Assembly: GCA_902362705.1 (NCBI GenBank) | Contig: CABIXK010000009.1 | Location: forward strand, 58,047-65,860 | Direction of reading: 5' to 3' | Origin: Rikenellaceae bacterium | GTDB lineage: Bacteria > Bacteroidota > Bacteroidia > Bacteroidales > Rikenellaceae | DNA length: 7,814 nucleotides | Shown: positions 1-6,003 of the stretch, piece by piece | Layout: the number at the start of each line of letters is the position of its first letter | Numbering within the stretch: position 1 is the first letter of the stretch | The notes under the pieces: generated by a model | What the model was told of the DNA's origin: nothing | Database searches by the model: none | What the model saw: only the letters and a program-made list of their open reading frames with translations | Program-made: the position numbers and the translations under genes

Positions 1-61
1 GATCGTCTTCGTGCCGCTCTGGCTGCTCTACGAGCTGGGCATCCGCCTCGCGCGCGAGTAG
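1..61 (+). CDS. tatC: 3' end of a TatC-like Sec-independent protein translocase gene (partial)
   Basis: Only the last 19 codons and the TAG stop (59-61) are in the window, read in the frame beginning at base 2. The visible peptide is IVFVPLWLLYELGIRLARE. TatC proteins commonly end in a last membrane helix with the pattern Pro-x-x-Leu-Leu-Tyr/Phe-Glu-(Ile/Leu)-(Gly/Ser)-Ile/Val followed by a short basic cytoplasmic tail, and this fragment fits that pattern well. TatC is the multi-spanning inner-membrane receptor for twin-arginine signal peptides. The call rests on one short motif; another polytopic membrane protein ending similarly cannot be excluded. No T-rich terminator follows the stop. Confidence 0.6.
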   Translation, partial: IVFVPLWLLYELGIRLARE

Positions 62-158
62 GGGCGGGGCGGCCCGGTACGTGCCGGGTATGCGGGGCGG
101 CCGCGCTTTCGTCCGGGGTGGTTGCGGCCTGCCGGCCTGCGCGCGGGGGGGGCATTTT

Positions 159-240
159 CAGACCGTAGCCAGTGATGGGCGGCGCGTGAAACGAGCAGCC
201 CTCCGCCTGCCGTGGCTACGGGCTGCCGGCCTGAGGCCGT
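159..240 (+). repeat. Intergenic palindromic repeat, copy A
   Basis: This copy starts with CAGACCGTAGCC (159-170), passes through GAGCAGCCCTCCGCC (193-207), then the family core GGCTACGGGCTGCCGGCC (214-231), and ends in a small palindrome GGCCTGAGGCC (228-238). The order and sequence of these blocks match copy C at 7464-7547 over about 80 nt with scattered differences. A degenerate core-like stretch (119-138, containing CTGCCGGCCT) lies just upstream. The copy sits between the convergent tatC and thioredoxin genes and encodes nothing recognisable. Confidence 0.7.
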
Positions 241-257
241 TTTCTGGTGTGCAAGCT

Positions 258-306
258 CCCTTTGCCGGCTGGGGCGGTCGCGCCAAAGGCGCGAGCCGGC
301 AAAGGG
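258..306. repeat. Long bulged hairpin between convergent genes
   Basis: A perfect 13-bp inverted repeat, CCCTTTGCCGGCT (258-270) and AGCCGGCAAAGGG (294-306), encloses an inner 6-bp hairpin CGCGCC-AAA-GGCGCG (279-293), with an 8-nt one-sided bulge (271-278). It lies downstream of the thioredoxin gene (minus) and downstream of tatC (plus). Neither strand has a U-run directly after the stem, so it is not a classical intrinsic terminator. It could still slow polymerase or protect 3' ends from exonucleases. Confidence 0.7.
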
Positions 307-327
307 TCGAAGCCAGAGGCTTCGACC
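305..327. terminator. Perfect 10-bp hairpin downstream of the thioredoxin gene
   Basis: GGTCGAAGCC (305-314), loop AGA, GGCTTCGACC (318-327) form a perfect stem. It follows the stop codon of the minus-strand thioredoxin gene by about 60 nt and abuts the long hairpin at 258-306. On the plus strand it is followed by an A/T-rich stretch with few consecutive T (TTAATAATAAAT); on the minus strand there is no T-run. Its role as a weak or bidirectional terminator is inferred from position and stem strength. Confidence 0.4.
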
Positions 328-389
328 GGCTTAATAATAAATCAGTGCCGTTTTGTTCCGGGGCGGGTGACGGCTGCGTCGCCGGGCGG

Positions 390-1565
390 CTATTTCACCA
401 GCTGCTCGATGCGCGCTTCGATCGACCCCTCGCCGTAGCCCGACCACATCGCCGCTACCTTCCCGTCGGGCGCGATCAACACGTAGCTGGGGATACCGAC
501 GACCCCGTAGGCTGCCCCGAGTCCGGTATTGCCGCGGCGCAGCTCGTTCCACTGGTTGCCTTTCAGCCCGTTGTCGGCCGCGAATCGCTTCCACTCCCGC
601 TCGGGATCCTGACAGATGCCCACCACCTCCAGCTGCTCCCGGTAGCGTTGCGCGATCTGTTCCGTTTCGGGCAGCGACCGCACGCAGGGGGCGCACCCCT
701 GGCTCCGGAAGTCGAGCAGGATATATTTGCCGCGGAACTCCGAGAGGCGACGCCGGTTTCCCTGCAGGTCGTACAGATCGCCGTCGGCCATCTCGTCGCC
801 CACGCCGACTTCCCGGGGCAGGTTCAGGTAGGCCTCGATCTCGAGCCCCTGCTCGGTCGCCCGGTGGGCTTCGGACATGCGCGCATGGAGCGAGCGGATG
901 AGCTCCCGGTGGCCGAACGCGCGTTTGTATTGCAGAAAGGAGCAGTAGCCCCTGTACTTGTCGAGCCACACGGCCGTGACGGGCGCCCGCCGCATGTGGT
1001 CGAGCTCCGCGAGGTAGATCAGGCTGTCGAGCGGGCGGCACAGCCTGCGCAGCGAGTCGATACGCCGCCAGTCGATCCCCTGCTCGCTCTCCGCGCGGAA
1101 CAGATCGTACTGCTCGGCGTTCCACGCCATCGTCTGCCTCCGCTCCGCGCGCAGCAGCGTCTTGAAGTCGTTGGCGGCACGCTGCTCGGCCACCCGGCTG
1201 CGCACGCTCCAGAGCGGAAGAAGCCGGTCGTCGCCCGTTATTTCGATGTATCGGCCCTGCTGCACCCACACGTCGAGCCACGAGCCGGGGAATCCCGGTC
1301 CGTCGGCGAGCAGCAGCAGTTTGCGCGGGGCTCCGCAGCCGACGGTGTCGCGGAACGAGAAGCGGCCGCCGACGACCGTGTCGCAGGCGATGGTCCTGAG
1401 CAGCTGCCCCTCCTCTTTCACCAGCCGGATGACCGTGCTGTCCGGCACGTTGCGCAGCCTGCCCTCTATCAGATATTCGCTCTCGGCCACCTCGGGTGCC
1501 GGGGCGCAGCCGGCCGCGAGCCATCCGCAGAGCAGGAGCGTCGCCCGTCGCAGGTTCGTTTTCAT
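390..1565 (-). CDS. Thioredoxin-like lipoprotein (DUF4369-type N-terminus plus TlpA/ResA-like redoxin domain)
   Basis: The product is 391 aa. Residues 1-20 form a lipoprotein signal: basic start (KTNLRR), hydrophobic stretch, then lipobox LAAGC with acylated Cys20. Residues about 30-110 resemble the DUF4369 domain often found ahead of thioredoxin domains in Bacteroidales lipoproteins (YLIEGRLRNVPDSTVIRLV). The middle part (about 120-245) is helical and charged. The C-terminal redoxin domain (about 250-391) has GKYILLDFRSQGCAPC with the active-site CxxC at Cys291-Cys294, and the cis-proline in GIPSYVL (Pro359). Such proteins reduce or rearrange disulfides outside the inner membrane; the substrate is unknown. 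The ATG at 1565 is preferred because it gives an intact lipobox and lies just after a good promoter; an in-frame upstream start at 1754 would add 63 residues and destroy the signal peptide. It is transcribed alone. Confidence 0.88.
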   Translation of the reverse strand: MKTNLRRATLLLCGWLAAGCAPAPEVAESEYLIEGRLRNVPDSTVIRLVKEEGQLLRTIACDTVVGGRFSFRDTVGCGAPRKLLLLADGPGFPGSWLDVWVQQGRYIEITGDDRLLPLWSVRSRVAEQRAANDFKTLLRAERRQTMAWNAEQYDLFRAESEQGIDWRRIDSLRRLCRPLDSLIYLAELDHMRRAPVTAVWLDKYRGYCSFLQYKRAFGHRELIRSLHARMSEAHRATEQGLEIEAYLNLPREVGVGDEMADGDLYDLQGNRRRLSEFRGKYILLDFRSQGCAPCVRSLPETEQIAQRYREQLEVVGICQDPEREWKRFAADNGLKGNQWNELRRGNTGLGAAYGVVGIPSYVLIAPDGKVAAMWSGYGEGSIEARIEQLVK

Positions 1566-1586
1566 GTCGTGATTCGTTGGTTTTCG

Positions 1587-1618
1587 CCAATATAGCCCTT
1601 TTTCCGGCGAAAAGCAAA
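1587..1618 (-). promoter_or_regulatory. Predicted Bacteroidetes promoter for the thioredoxin lipoprotein gene
   Basis: On the minus strand, TTTG (plus-strand CAAA, 1615-1618) is followed after 20 nt by TATATTGG (plus-strand 1587-1594). This matches the -33 element exactly and the -7 consensus TAnnTTTG with one mismatch. Transcription would begin near 1580, leaving a leader of about 15-20 nt before the ATG at 1565, consistent with that start. Confidence 0.6.
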
Positions 1619-1679
1619 TCCTCCGCCCGACGGGCGAGCGGTACGGAATTTGCACGTCGGGGGTCAAAACCGAATAGCC

Positions 1680-1925
1680 ATGATAGAGATCATCACACGC
1701 AGCATCGCCATAACCGCGTCCGCCGAGGAGCGGGCCCGCCACGAAGCCCGCCACGGCGAATCGATGCGGGTGCCCACCGTCACGCAGACGGCCCCCGACG
1801 ACGACAACAGCCCCTGCTGCCGCATCGTGCCCTCGGCCAAGGGCGAGTCGCCCTCGCGCGAACAGCTGGAGCAGGACGTCATGATTACCAATCCCTCGGT
1901 CGAGAGCATGGAGAGCCGGGGGTAG
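1680..1925 (+). CDS. Small hypothetical protein (81 aa)
   Basis: I do not recognise this protein. Its reality is supported by strong codon bias: third positions are mostly G or C, as in the neighbouring genes, and acidic, polar residues dominate. It starts MIEIITRSIAITASAEERAR, which suggests a short strand followed by a charged helix, then has a low-complexity stretch (DDDNSPCC, 40-47) with adjacent Cys46-Cys47, and ends with EQLEQDVMITNPSVESMESRG. There is no signal peptide or membrane segment, so it is probably cytoplasmic. The ATG at 1680 is preferred to an earlier non-ATG start at 1650 because the upstream residues look unlike the rest. It is divergent from the thioredoxin gene; no clear -7 box was found upstream. 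The opposite strand also has an open frame of the same length, but with poorer composition. Confidence 0.5.
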   Translation: MIEIITRSIAITASAEERARHEARHGESMRVPTVTQTAPDDDNSPCCRIVPSAKGESPSREQLEQDVMITNPSVESMESRG

Positions 1926-2085
1926 GGGCGGTTCTCCGGCCGCGGCTACCCTGCGCGGCTGTGGCGCGCGATAGCCGTGCGGCGTGCGGCTTTCGACAGG
2001 GCTCCTCCGATGTCCTTTTTCGGTGGCGCGTTCCCGGTGCCCGGCGACAGCAATGCCCGCTCCATCGTTCTACTCCGCACACAAC

Positions 2086-2113
2086 GAAAAAGCCCGACTT
2101 TTGAGTCGGGCTT
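2086..2113 (-). terminator. Intrinsic terminator of the tRNA-Ala gene
   Basis: Read on the minus strand, a 10-bp stem AAGCCCGACT / AGTCGGGCTT (plus-strand 2090-2099 and 2104-2113) with a 4-nt loop is followed directly by a run of T (plus-strand A2086-A2090). It begins about 10 nt after the tRNA 3' end and is oriented to end tRNA transcription. It is nearly symmetrical, but the plus strand lacks an equally good T-run, so it acts mainly on the minus strand. Confidence 0.88.
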
Positions 2114-2122
2114 CTGTTGTTG

Positions 2123-2196
<74 letters not shown>

Positions 2197-2206
2197 GTTG
2201 CGAGTG

Positions 2207-2237
2207 CAAAGATAAGTCTAATTTTCGAATATCCAAG
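2207..2237 (-). promoter_or_regulatory. Predicted promoter of tRNA-Ala
   Basis: The minus strand carries a perfect -7 box TATCTTTG (plus-strand 2207-2214), preceded after 19 nt by CTTG (plus-strand 2234-2237), a close match to the -33 element. The -7 box ends only about 10 nt before the first tRNA base, so the 5' leader would be just a few nucleotides. That is normal for tRNA genes. Confidence 0.75.
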
Positions 2238-2345
2238 CGTCGGACGCAAAAAAATGATCGAAAAACGCGCTGCGACGAGAAAAAAGGGCGCGCGGCAGGC
2301 ATGGCATGGGGTTTCCGGGTGAGAGCGGGCTGCGTGATCGAGGTG

Positions 2346-2384
2346 CTCGGGTCGCAGCCAGCGCCCGGCTAAGAGCCGGGATTT
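2346..2384 (+). repeat. 39-nt hairpin repeat, copy 1
   Basis: This 39-nt block matches 7305-7343 at 37 of 39 positions (the only difference is TC versus CA at the seventh and eighth bases). It contains GCAGCCAGCG followed by a 7-bp hairpin CCCGGCT-AAG-AGCCGGG and ends in ATTT. It lies in the gap between the tRNA gene and korB and is the left module of the intergenic repeat family. Confidence 0.85.
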
Positions 2385-2403
2385 ATTAGTCGCTTTTGCA
2401 GAT

Positions 2404-2442
2404 TTTCGCTCGGGGCGGCTACGGGCTGCCGGCCTCTGGCCG
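2404..2442 (+). repeat. Intergenic palindromic repeat, copy B (core module)
   Basis: TTTCGCTCGGGGC leads into the exact 18-nt core GGCTACGGGCTGCCGGCC (2417-2434), followed by the small palindrome GGCCTCTGGCC (2431-2441). The core is identical to copies A and C. It lies 20 nt after the 39-nt hairpin block; the same two modules also occur in this order near the right end of the window. Confidence 0.8.
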
Positions 2443-2484
2443 TGAGTCAGCAGAGAGGTTCCCTTTGTTGGCTGCAGGTCCCTC

Positions 2485-2518
2485 GATAAAACAAGACCGC
2501 CCGACGGATGTCGGGCGG
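2485..2518 (-). terminator. Terminator of the korA-korB operon
   Basis: A 9-bp GC-rich stem CCGCCCGAC / GTCGGGCGG (2497-2505 and 2510-2518, loop GGAT) lies 27 nt beyond the korB stop. On the minus strand it is followed by TCTTGTTTTAT, a moderately T-rich tail. This fits an intrinsic terminator for the operon. Confidence 0.8.
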
Positions 2519-2545
2519 CCTTCGTCTGTGCGGTGCTCGGGGGCG

Positions 2546-3577
2546 TTATTCTACCTCCCAGGTGGCACCCGAACGGAGCAGATCGTCGACGCAGCGGATC
2601 TTGCTCGAGGCCTTGACCTCCTCGACCTGCTGCTCGACGGCGCGGTCGTAGACCGCATCGTCCTCCACGGCGCGGATGACGCCCAGCGCCACGGGGTAGT
2701 CGGGGTACTTCATGGCGGCGAGCATCGAGTGGAGCGTCGTGTCGCGCTCGTGGGCGTCGTGCGTGAGCACGTCGTCGAGCGTGTAGCCCTCCTGGCCCAC
2801 GGTCACCACCTTGAGCTTCATGTTCTCGAAGACGAGGCCCTTGTCGCGGTTGGCGCCGAAGAGCATCTTCTCGCCGTGGCGCAGCGTGATGGTGCGCTCG
2901 GCGCGCGTGGCCTTGTCGGCGGCGAAAGCGGCGTGGGTCTTGTCGTTGAAGATCACGCAGTTCTGCATCATCTCGACCACCGACATGCCGCGGTGCTGCG
3001 CGGCGGCGACGAGGCACTCCTTCGAAAGGACCACCTCCATGTCGATCGAGCGGGCGAAGAAGGTGCCCTTGGCGCCGATGACCAGCTCGCCGGGGTTGAA
3101 AGGCTTCTCGACGGTGCCGTAGGGCGACGTCTTGGTGATCTTGCCCAGCTTCGAGGTGGGCGAGTACTGTCCCTTGGTCAGGCCGTAGATCTCGTTGTTG
3201 AAGAGGATGACGTTCAGATCGACGTTGCGGCGGATGGCGTGGATGAAGTGGTTGCCGCCGATGGCCAGCGAGTCGCCGTCGCCCGTGGTGACCCACACGG
3301 CCAGCTTGGGATTGGCCACCTTGACGCCCGTGGCCACGGCGTTGGCGCGGCCGTGCACGGAGTGGAAGCCGAAGGTCTTCATGTAGTAGATGAAGCGCGA
3401 CGAGCAGCCGATACCCGACACGAAGGTGAAGAGGTTGTGGGGCGTGTCCGTGAGGTCGGCGATCTCGGGCAGGGCGCGCTGCACGGCGTTGAGGATGCCG
3501 TGGTCGCCGCAGCCCGGACACCAGCGGACCTCCTGGTCGCTCTTGAAATCGGCGGGGGTGTATTTGTAATCTGCCAT
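2546..3577 (-). CDS. korB: 2-oxoacid (probably 2-oxoglutarate):ferredoxin oxidoreductase, beta subunit
   Basis: This 343-aa protein is the thiamine-diphosphate and iron-sulfur subunit of a 2-oxoacid:ferredoxin oxidoreductase, which oxidatively decarboxylates a 2-oxoacid with CoA and passes electrons to ferredoxin (or runs in reverse). The ThDP motif is GDGDSLAIGGNH (99-110) closing with NNEIYGLTKGQYSPTS (127-142). The [4Fe-4S] ligands are probably the CPGCG pair (Cys20, Cys23), Cys58 (GIGCSSR) and Cys207 (MMQNCVIF), the same spacing class as known two-subunit enzymes. HGRANAVATGVKVANP (75-90) is also typical of the family. Length is slightly above the usual 280-340. It starts 4 nt after the korA stop, so the two are cotranscribed. 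Substrate preference (2-oxoglutarate versus pyruvate or other) is inferred from the KorAB-type architecture, not proven by a residue. Confidence 0.93.
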   Translation of the reverse strand: MADYKYTPADFKSDQEVRWCPGCGDHGILNAVQRALPEIADLTDTPHNLFTFVSGIGCSSRFIYYMKTFGFHSVHGRANAVATGVKVANPKLAVWVTTGDGDSLAIGGNHFIHAIRRNVDLNVILFNNEIYGLTKGQYSPTSKLGKITKTSPYGTVEKPFNPGELVIGAKGTFFARSIDMEVVLSKECLVAAAQHRGMSVVEMMQNCVIFNDKTHAAFAADKATRAERTITLRHGEKMLFGANRDKGLVFENMKLKVVTVGQEGYTLDDVLTHDAHERDTTLHSMLAAMKYPDYPVALGVIRAVEDDAVYDRAVEQQVEEVKASSKIRCVDDLLRSGATWEVE

Positions 3578-3581
3578 GACT

Positions 3582-5429
3582 TTATTCAGCTAAAAGGGAT
3601 TCGAATTTCTGTTTGAGCTCGACGATCGTGAAGGGCAGACCCTCGCACTTGTTGAACTGCTCGTAGCGGAACTGCTGGAAGTGCTGGCGCAGGTAGCCGG
3701 CGAACTGACCCTCGTTGAGCTCGCAGACGACGATGCGGCGGAACTTCGCGAAGATCTCCTCCACGCCCTTCGGCAGCGGGTTGATGTAGTTGAAGTGGCA
3801 GAGCGATACGCGCTTGCCCTCGCGGCGCATCTCGTCGACGGCGTGCTGCAGGTGGCCGCGCGTGCCGCCCCAGCCGACGACCAGCAGGTCGCCCTCCGTG
3901 TCGCCGTGGACCTGCTGCGCGGGGATGTAGTCGGCGACGCGGGCCACCTTCTCGGCGCGCGTCGAGACCATCTTCTGGTGGTTGGCCGGGTCGTGGGAGA
4001 TCGAACCCTTCACGGCGTCCTTCTCCAGACCGCCCACGCGGTGCTCGAGCCCCACCTTGCCGGGGAAGGCCCAGCCGCGGGCCAGCTTCTCGTTGCGTAC
4101 GTAGGGCATGAAGCCCCCCTCGGGCGCCTCTTCGACGATGGGCGGGCAGATCGCGGGATAGTCCTTCATCGAGGGGATGCGCCACGGCTCCGACCCGTTG
4201 GCGATGAAGCCGTCGGTGAGCAGGATGACGGGCGTCATGTGCTCCATGGCCAGGCGGCCCGCCTCGAAGGCGTAGTGGAAGCAGTCGCTGGGCGACGAGG
4301 CGGCCACGACGATCACGGGGCACTCGCCGTTGCGGCCGTAGAGGGCCTGCTGCAGGTCGCTCTGCTCGGTCTTGGTCGGCAGGCCGGTCGAGGGGCCGCC
4401 GCGCTGCACGTCGACGACCACCAGCGGCAGCTCGGTCATCACGGCCAGGCCCAGCGCCTCGCTCTTGAGCGACAGGCCGGGGCCCGAGGTGGTCGTCACG
4501 GCGAAGTTGCCCGCGAAGGCGGCGCCGATGGCGGTGCAGATGCCGGCGATCTCGTCCTCGGCCTGCACGGTCTTCACGCCCAGGCCCTTGCGCTTGGCCA
4601 GCTCCTCGAGGATCACCGTGGCCGGGGTGATGGGGTAGGAGCCGCAGAAGAGCGGCAGGCCCGCCTTCTCGGCGGCGGCGCAGAGGCCCCACGCCGTGGC
4701 GACGTTGCCCGAGATGGAGCGGTAGGTGCCCTTCTCGAGCTTGGCCGGAGCCACCGTATAGCGGTTGGCGAACTGGTGGGTGTTGGCCGCATAGTCGTAG
4801 CCGGCCTGGATGGCGCGCTTGTTGGCCTCGGCGATGAGCGGGTTCTTCTTGGCGAATTTGCCGTCGAGGTATTTGTGTGCGTGGGCCTCGGGGCGGTCGA
4901 AGAGCCAGAAACAGATGCCCAGGGCGAACATGTTCTTGCACTTGACCACGGCCTTGTTGTCGAGGCCCGTATCCTTGAGCGCCTCACGTGTGAGGGCGGT
5001 GATGTCGGGGATGACCACGTTGTAGTCCTCCAGCTGCAGCTCGGCCAGCGGATCGAGCGTGGCGAAGCCGGCCCGCTTGAGGTGCTCCTCGGTGAGCGAA
5101 TCACCGTCGAGGATCACCGTTGCGCCCGCCTTGAGCCACTTGCGATTGGCCTTCAGCGCCGCGGGGTTCATGGCCACCAGCACGTCGCAGTAGTCGCCCG
5201 GGTTGAGGGCGCGGCTGCTGCCGAAGTGCACCTGGAAGCCCGAGACGCCGGCCACGGTGCCCTGCGGGGCGCGGATCTCGGCGGGGTAGTCGGGGAAGGT
5301 CGAAATGCCGTTTCCCAACAGCGCCGAGGTGTCGGAAAAGAGCGTTCCCGTGAGCTGCATGCCGTCGCCGGAGTCGCCCGAAAAACGGATCACGACGTCC
5401 TGCAACTCCTGTACGGATTTGTTTTCCAT
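3582..5429 (-). CDS. korA: 2-oxoacid (probably 2-oxoglutarate):ferredoxin oxidoreductase, fused gamma-alpha subunit
   Basis: This 615-aa protein is the catalytic partner of KorB. Residues about 8-195 are the gamma domain (RFSGDSGDGMQLTG, then the conserved stretch FPDYPAEIRAPQGTVAGVSGFQ at 45-66). Residues about 235-440 are the pyrimidine-binding alpha domain, with YPITPAT (265-271), the EDEIAG segment (291-296) supplying the ThDP-activating glutamate, and GGPSTGLPT (344-352), which binds substrate or CoA in relatives. The C-terminal part (about 510-615) is the transketolase-C-like domain (DLLVVGWGGTRG). Fused gamma-alpha with a separate beta and no ferredoxin-like delta subunit is the usual KorAB plan. 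The ATG at 5429 follows a consensus promoter with a leader of about 37 nt. The enzyme is cytoplasmic and oxygen sensitive in relatives, and feeds or drains succinyl-CoA in the anaerobic branched citric-acid pathway. Confidence 0.93.
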   Translation of the reverse strand: MENKSVQELQDVVIRFSGDSGDGMQLTGTLFSDTSALLGNGISTFPDYPAEIRAPQGTVAGVSGFQVHFGSSRALNPGDYCDVLVAMNPAALKANRKWLKAGATVILDGDSLTEEHLKRAGFATLDPLAELQLEDYNVVIPDITALTREALKDTGLDNKAVVKCKNMFALGICFWLFDRPEAHAHKYLDGKFAKKNPLIAEANKRAIQAGYDYAANTHQFANRYTVAPAKLEKGTYRSISGNVATAWGLCAAAEKAGLPLFCGSYPITPATVILEELAKRKGLGVKTVQAEDEIAGICTAIGAAFAGNFAVTTTSGPGLSLKSEALGLAVMTELPLVVVDVQRGGPSTGLPTKTEQSDLQQALYGRNGECPVIVVAASSPSDCFHYAFEAGRLAMEHMTPVILLTDGFIANGSEPWRIPSMKDYPAICPPIVEEAPEGGFMPYVRNEKLARGWAFPGKVGLEHRVGGLEKDAVKGSISHDPANHQKMVSTRAEKVARVADYIPAQQVHGDTEGDLLVVGWGGTRGHLQHAVDEMRREGKRVSLCHFNYINPLPKGVEEIFAKFRRIVVCELNEGQFAGYLRQHFQQFRYEQFNKCEGLPFTIVELKQKFESLLAE

Positions 5430-5472
5430 GTCTTAATCGTATTGTTTTTAGTTGGTTGGGTCAAAACATATA

Positions 5473-5505
5473 CAAAGGTAAAAATTTATTGTTAGATTAT
5501 TCACA
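5473..5505 (-). promoter_or_regulatory. Predicted promoter of the korA-korB operon
   Basis: The minus strand has a perfect -7 box TACCTTTG (plus-strand 5473-5480). A weaker -33-like TGTG (plus-strand CACA, 5502-5505) lies 21 nt upstream in an A/T-rich stretch. Transcription would start near 5466, giving a leader of roughly 35-40 nt that is itself A/T-rich and unstructured. Confidence 0.65.
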
Positions 5506-5509
5506 GCAA

Positions 5510-5789
5510 CGCGGTTTTTTTTGGGCGGAGGGGAGGGGCGGTTCGCGATTCAGCAATTGGGTGGAGCTGGCGGGTCGCGGGAGTGGGCGCGTGGTGCCTT
5601 GGGCCGCGCTGCCGGCGCTGCAAGATTCGGAGACGACTATGGAAGCCTCGCGTGTGACCGTTCCGGTCGGCAAAGGGCGATCGTTCGCAAGGGTGCGGAC
5701 AATGGTCGGCGGACCTCCGCCGACGGAGGCTGCGGCCCGCGCAGCTGGCGCTGTATCGGACGATATAGAAGAACGCGCGAAACCTCGGC
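5510..5789. other. GC-rich non-coding gap upstream of korA
   Basis: About 280 nt with no gene I can support. Open frames cross it on both strands, but their products are Arg/Ala/Pro-rich and have no domain. Visible structure: a hairpin CCTCCG-CCGA-CGGAGG (within 5714-5729) and a GCAGCTGGCGC-like stretch (5740-5750) that resembles degenerate pieces of the repeat family. It may be decayed repeat DNA. Confidence 0.5.
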
Positions 5790-5916
5790 CGCAGAGCCGG
5801 CAGCCAGTAGCCACCCCCGGCGAAGGCCCGCAACTCTATTGAGTAGCGGTCTTCGCTGGCTGCGTCCGAATGCAAATTGAAAACGGGAAATCGGCGGCCC
5901 CGGCCATTATTCATTG
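5790..5916 (-). repeat. Intergenic palindromic repeat, copy D (inverted, composite)
   Basis: Read on the minus strand, this copy has, in order: CAATGAATAATGG (plus-strand 5904-5916), the 19-nt block TCGGACGCAGCCAGCGAAG (5851-5869), the 18-nt block AGTTGCGGGCCTTCGCCG (5818-5835), then the core GGCTACTGGCTGCCGGC (5796-5812; one mismatch to the other cores) and a degenerate GGC...GCC tail. The 19-nt and 18-nt blocks are exactly repeated, in the same order, on the plus strand at 7354-7372 and 7391-7408. The copy is therefore an inverted relative of the right-end cassette. Confidence 0.82.
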
Positions 5917-5922
5917 CAGCGT

Positions 5923-5961
5923 CAGCTGCGCGCGCCGCAGCCACCGCGGGCGAAGGGCTGC
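5923..5961 (-). repeat. Partial repeat module next to the repressor gene
   Basis: On the minus strand, GCAGCCCTTCGCCC (plus-strand 5948-5961) is an exact 14-nt match to 7500-7513 in copy C. It is followed by GGTGGCTGCGGCGCGCGCAG, a degenerate version of the core. It sits about 40 nt beyond the repressor stop. No U-run follows, so there is no evident terminator for the repressor gene here. Confidence 0.55.
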
Positions 5962-6003
5962 CCCTCCCGGTATGAGACCTCCTGCTAAACGCGCCGGGAC
6001 GTC

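Noticed and set aside
81..1595. Plus-strand open frame of about 504 codons opposite the thioredoxin gene
   Set aside because: It runs through repeats and hairpins and is antisense to a gene with an intact signal peptide, CxxC motif and promoter.
2396..3616. Long plus-strand open frame (about 406 codons) opposite korB, beginning with a GGYGLPA peptide
   Set aside because: It is the antisense shadow of korB in GC-rich DNA. Its opening peptide comes from translating the intergenic repeat core; similar GGYGLPA or GGYWLPA strings appear in other spurious frames wherever the repeat lies.
3681..5495. Plus-strand open frame of about 604 codons opposite korA
   Set aside because: Composition is Ala/Gly/Val/Leu/Arg/His-rich with no domain, and it mirrors the korA coding strand exactly; korA has clear motifs and a promoter.
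5497..5814. Minus-strand 105-codon frame upstream of korA
   Set aside because: It overlaps repeat copy D and the korA promoter approach, is low complexity, and has no promoter or domain.
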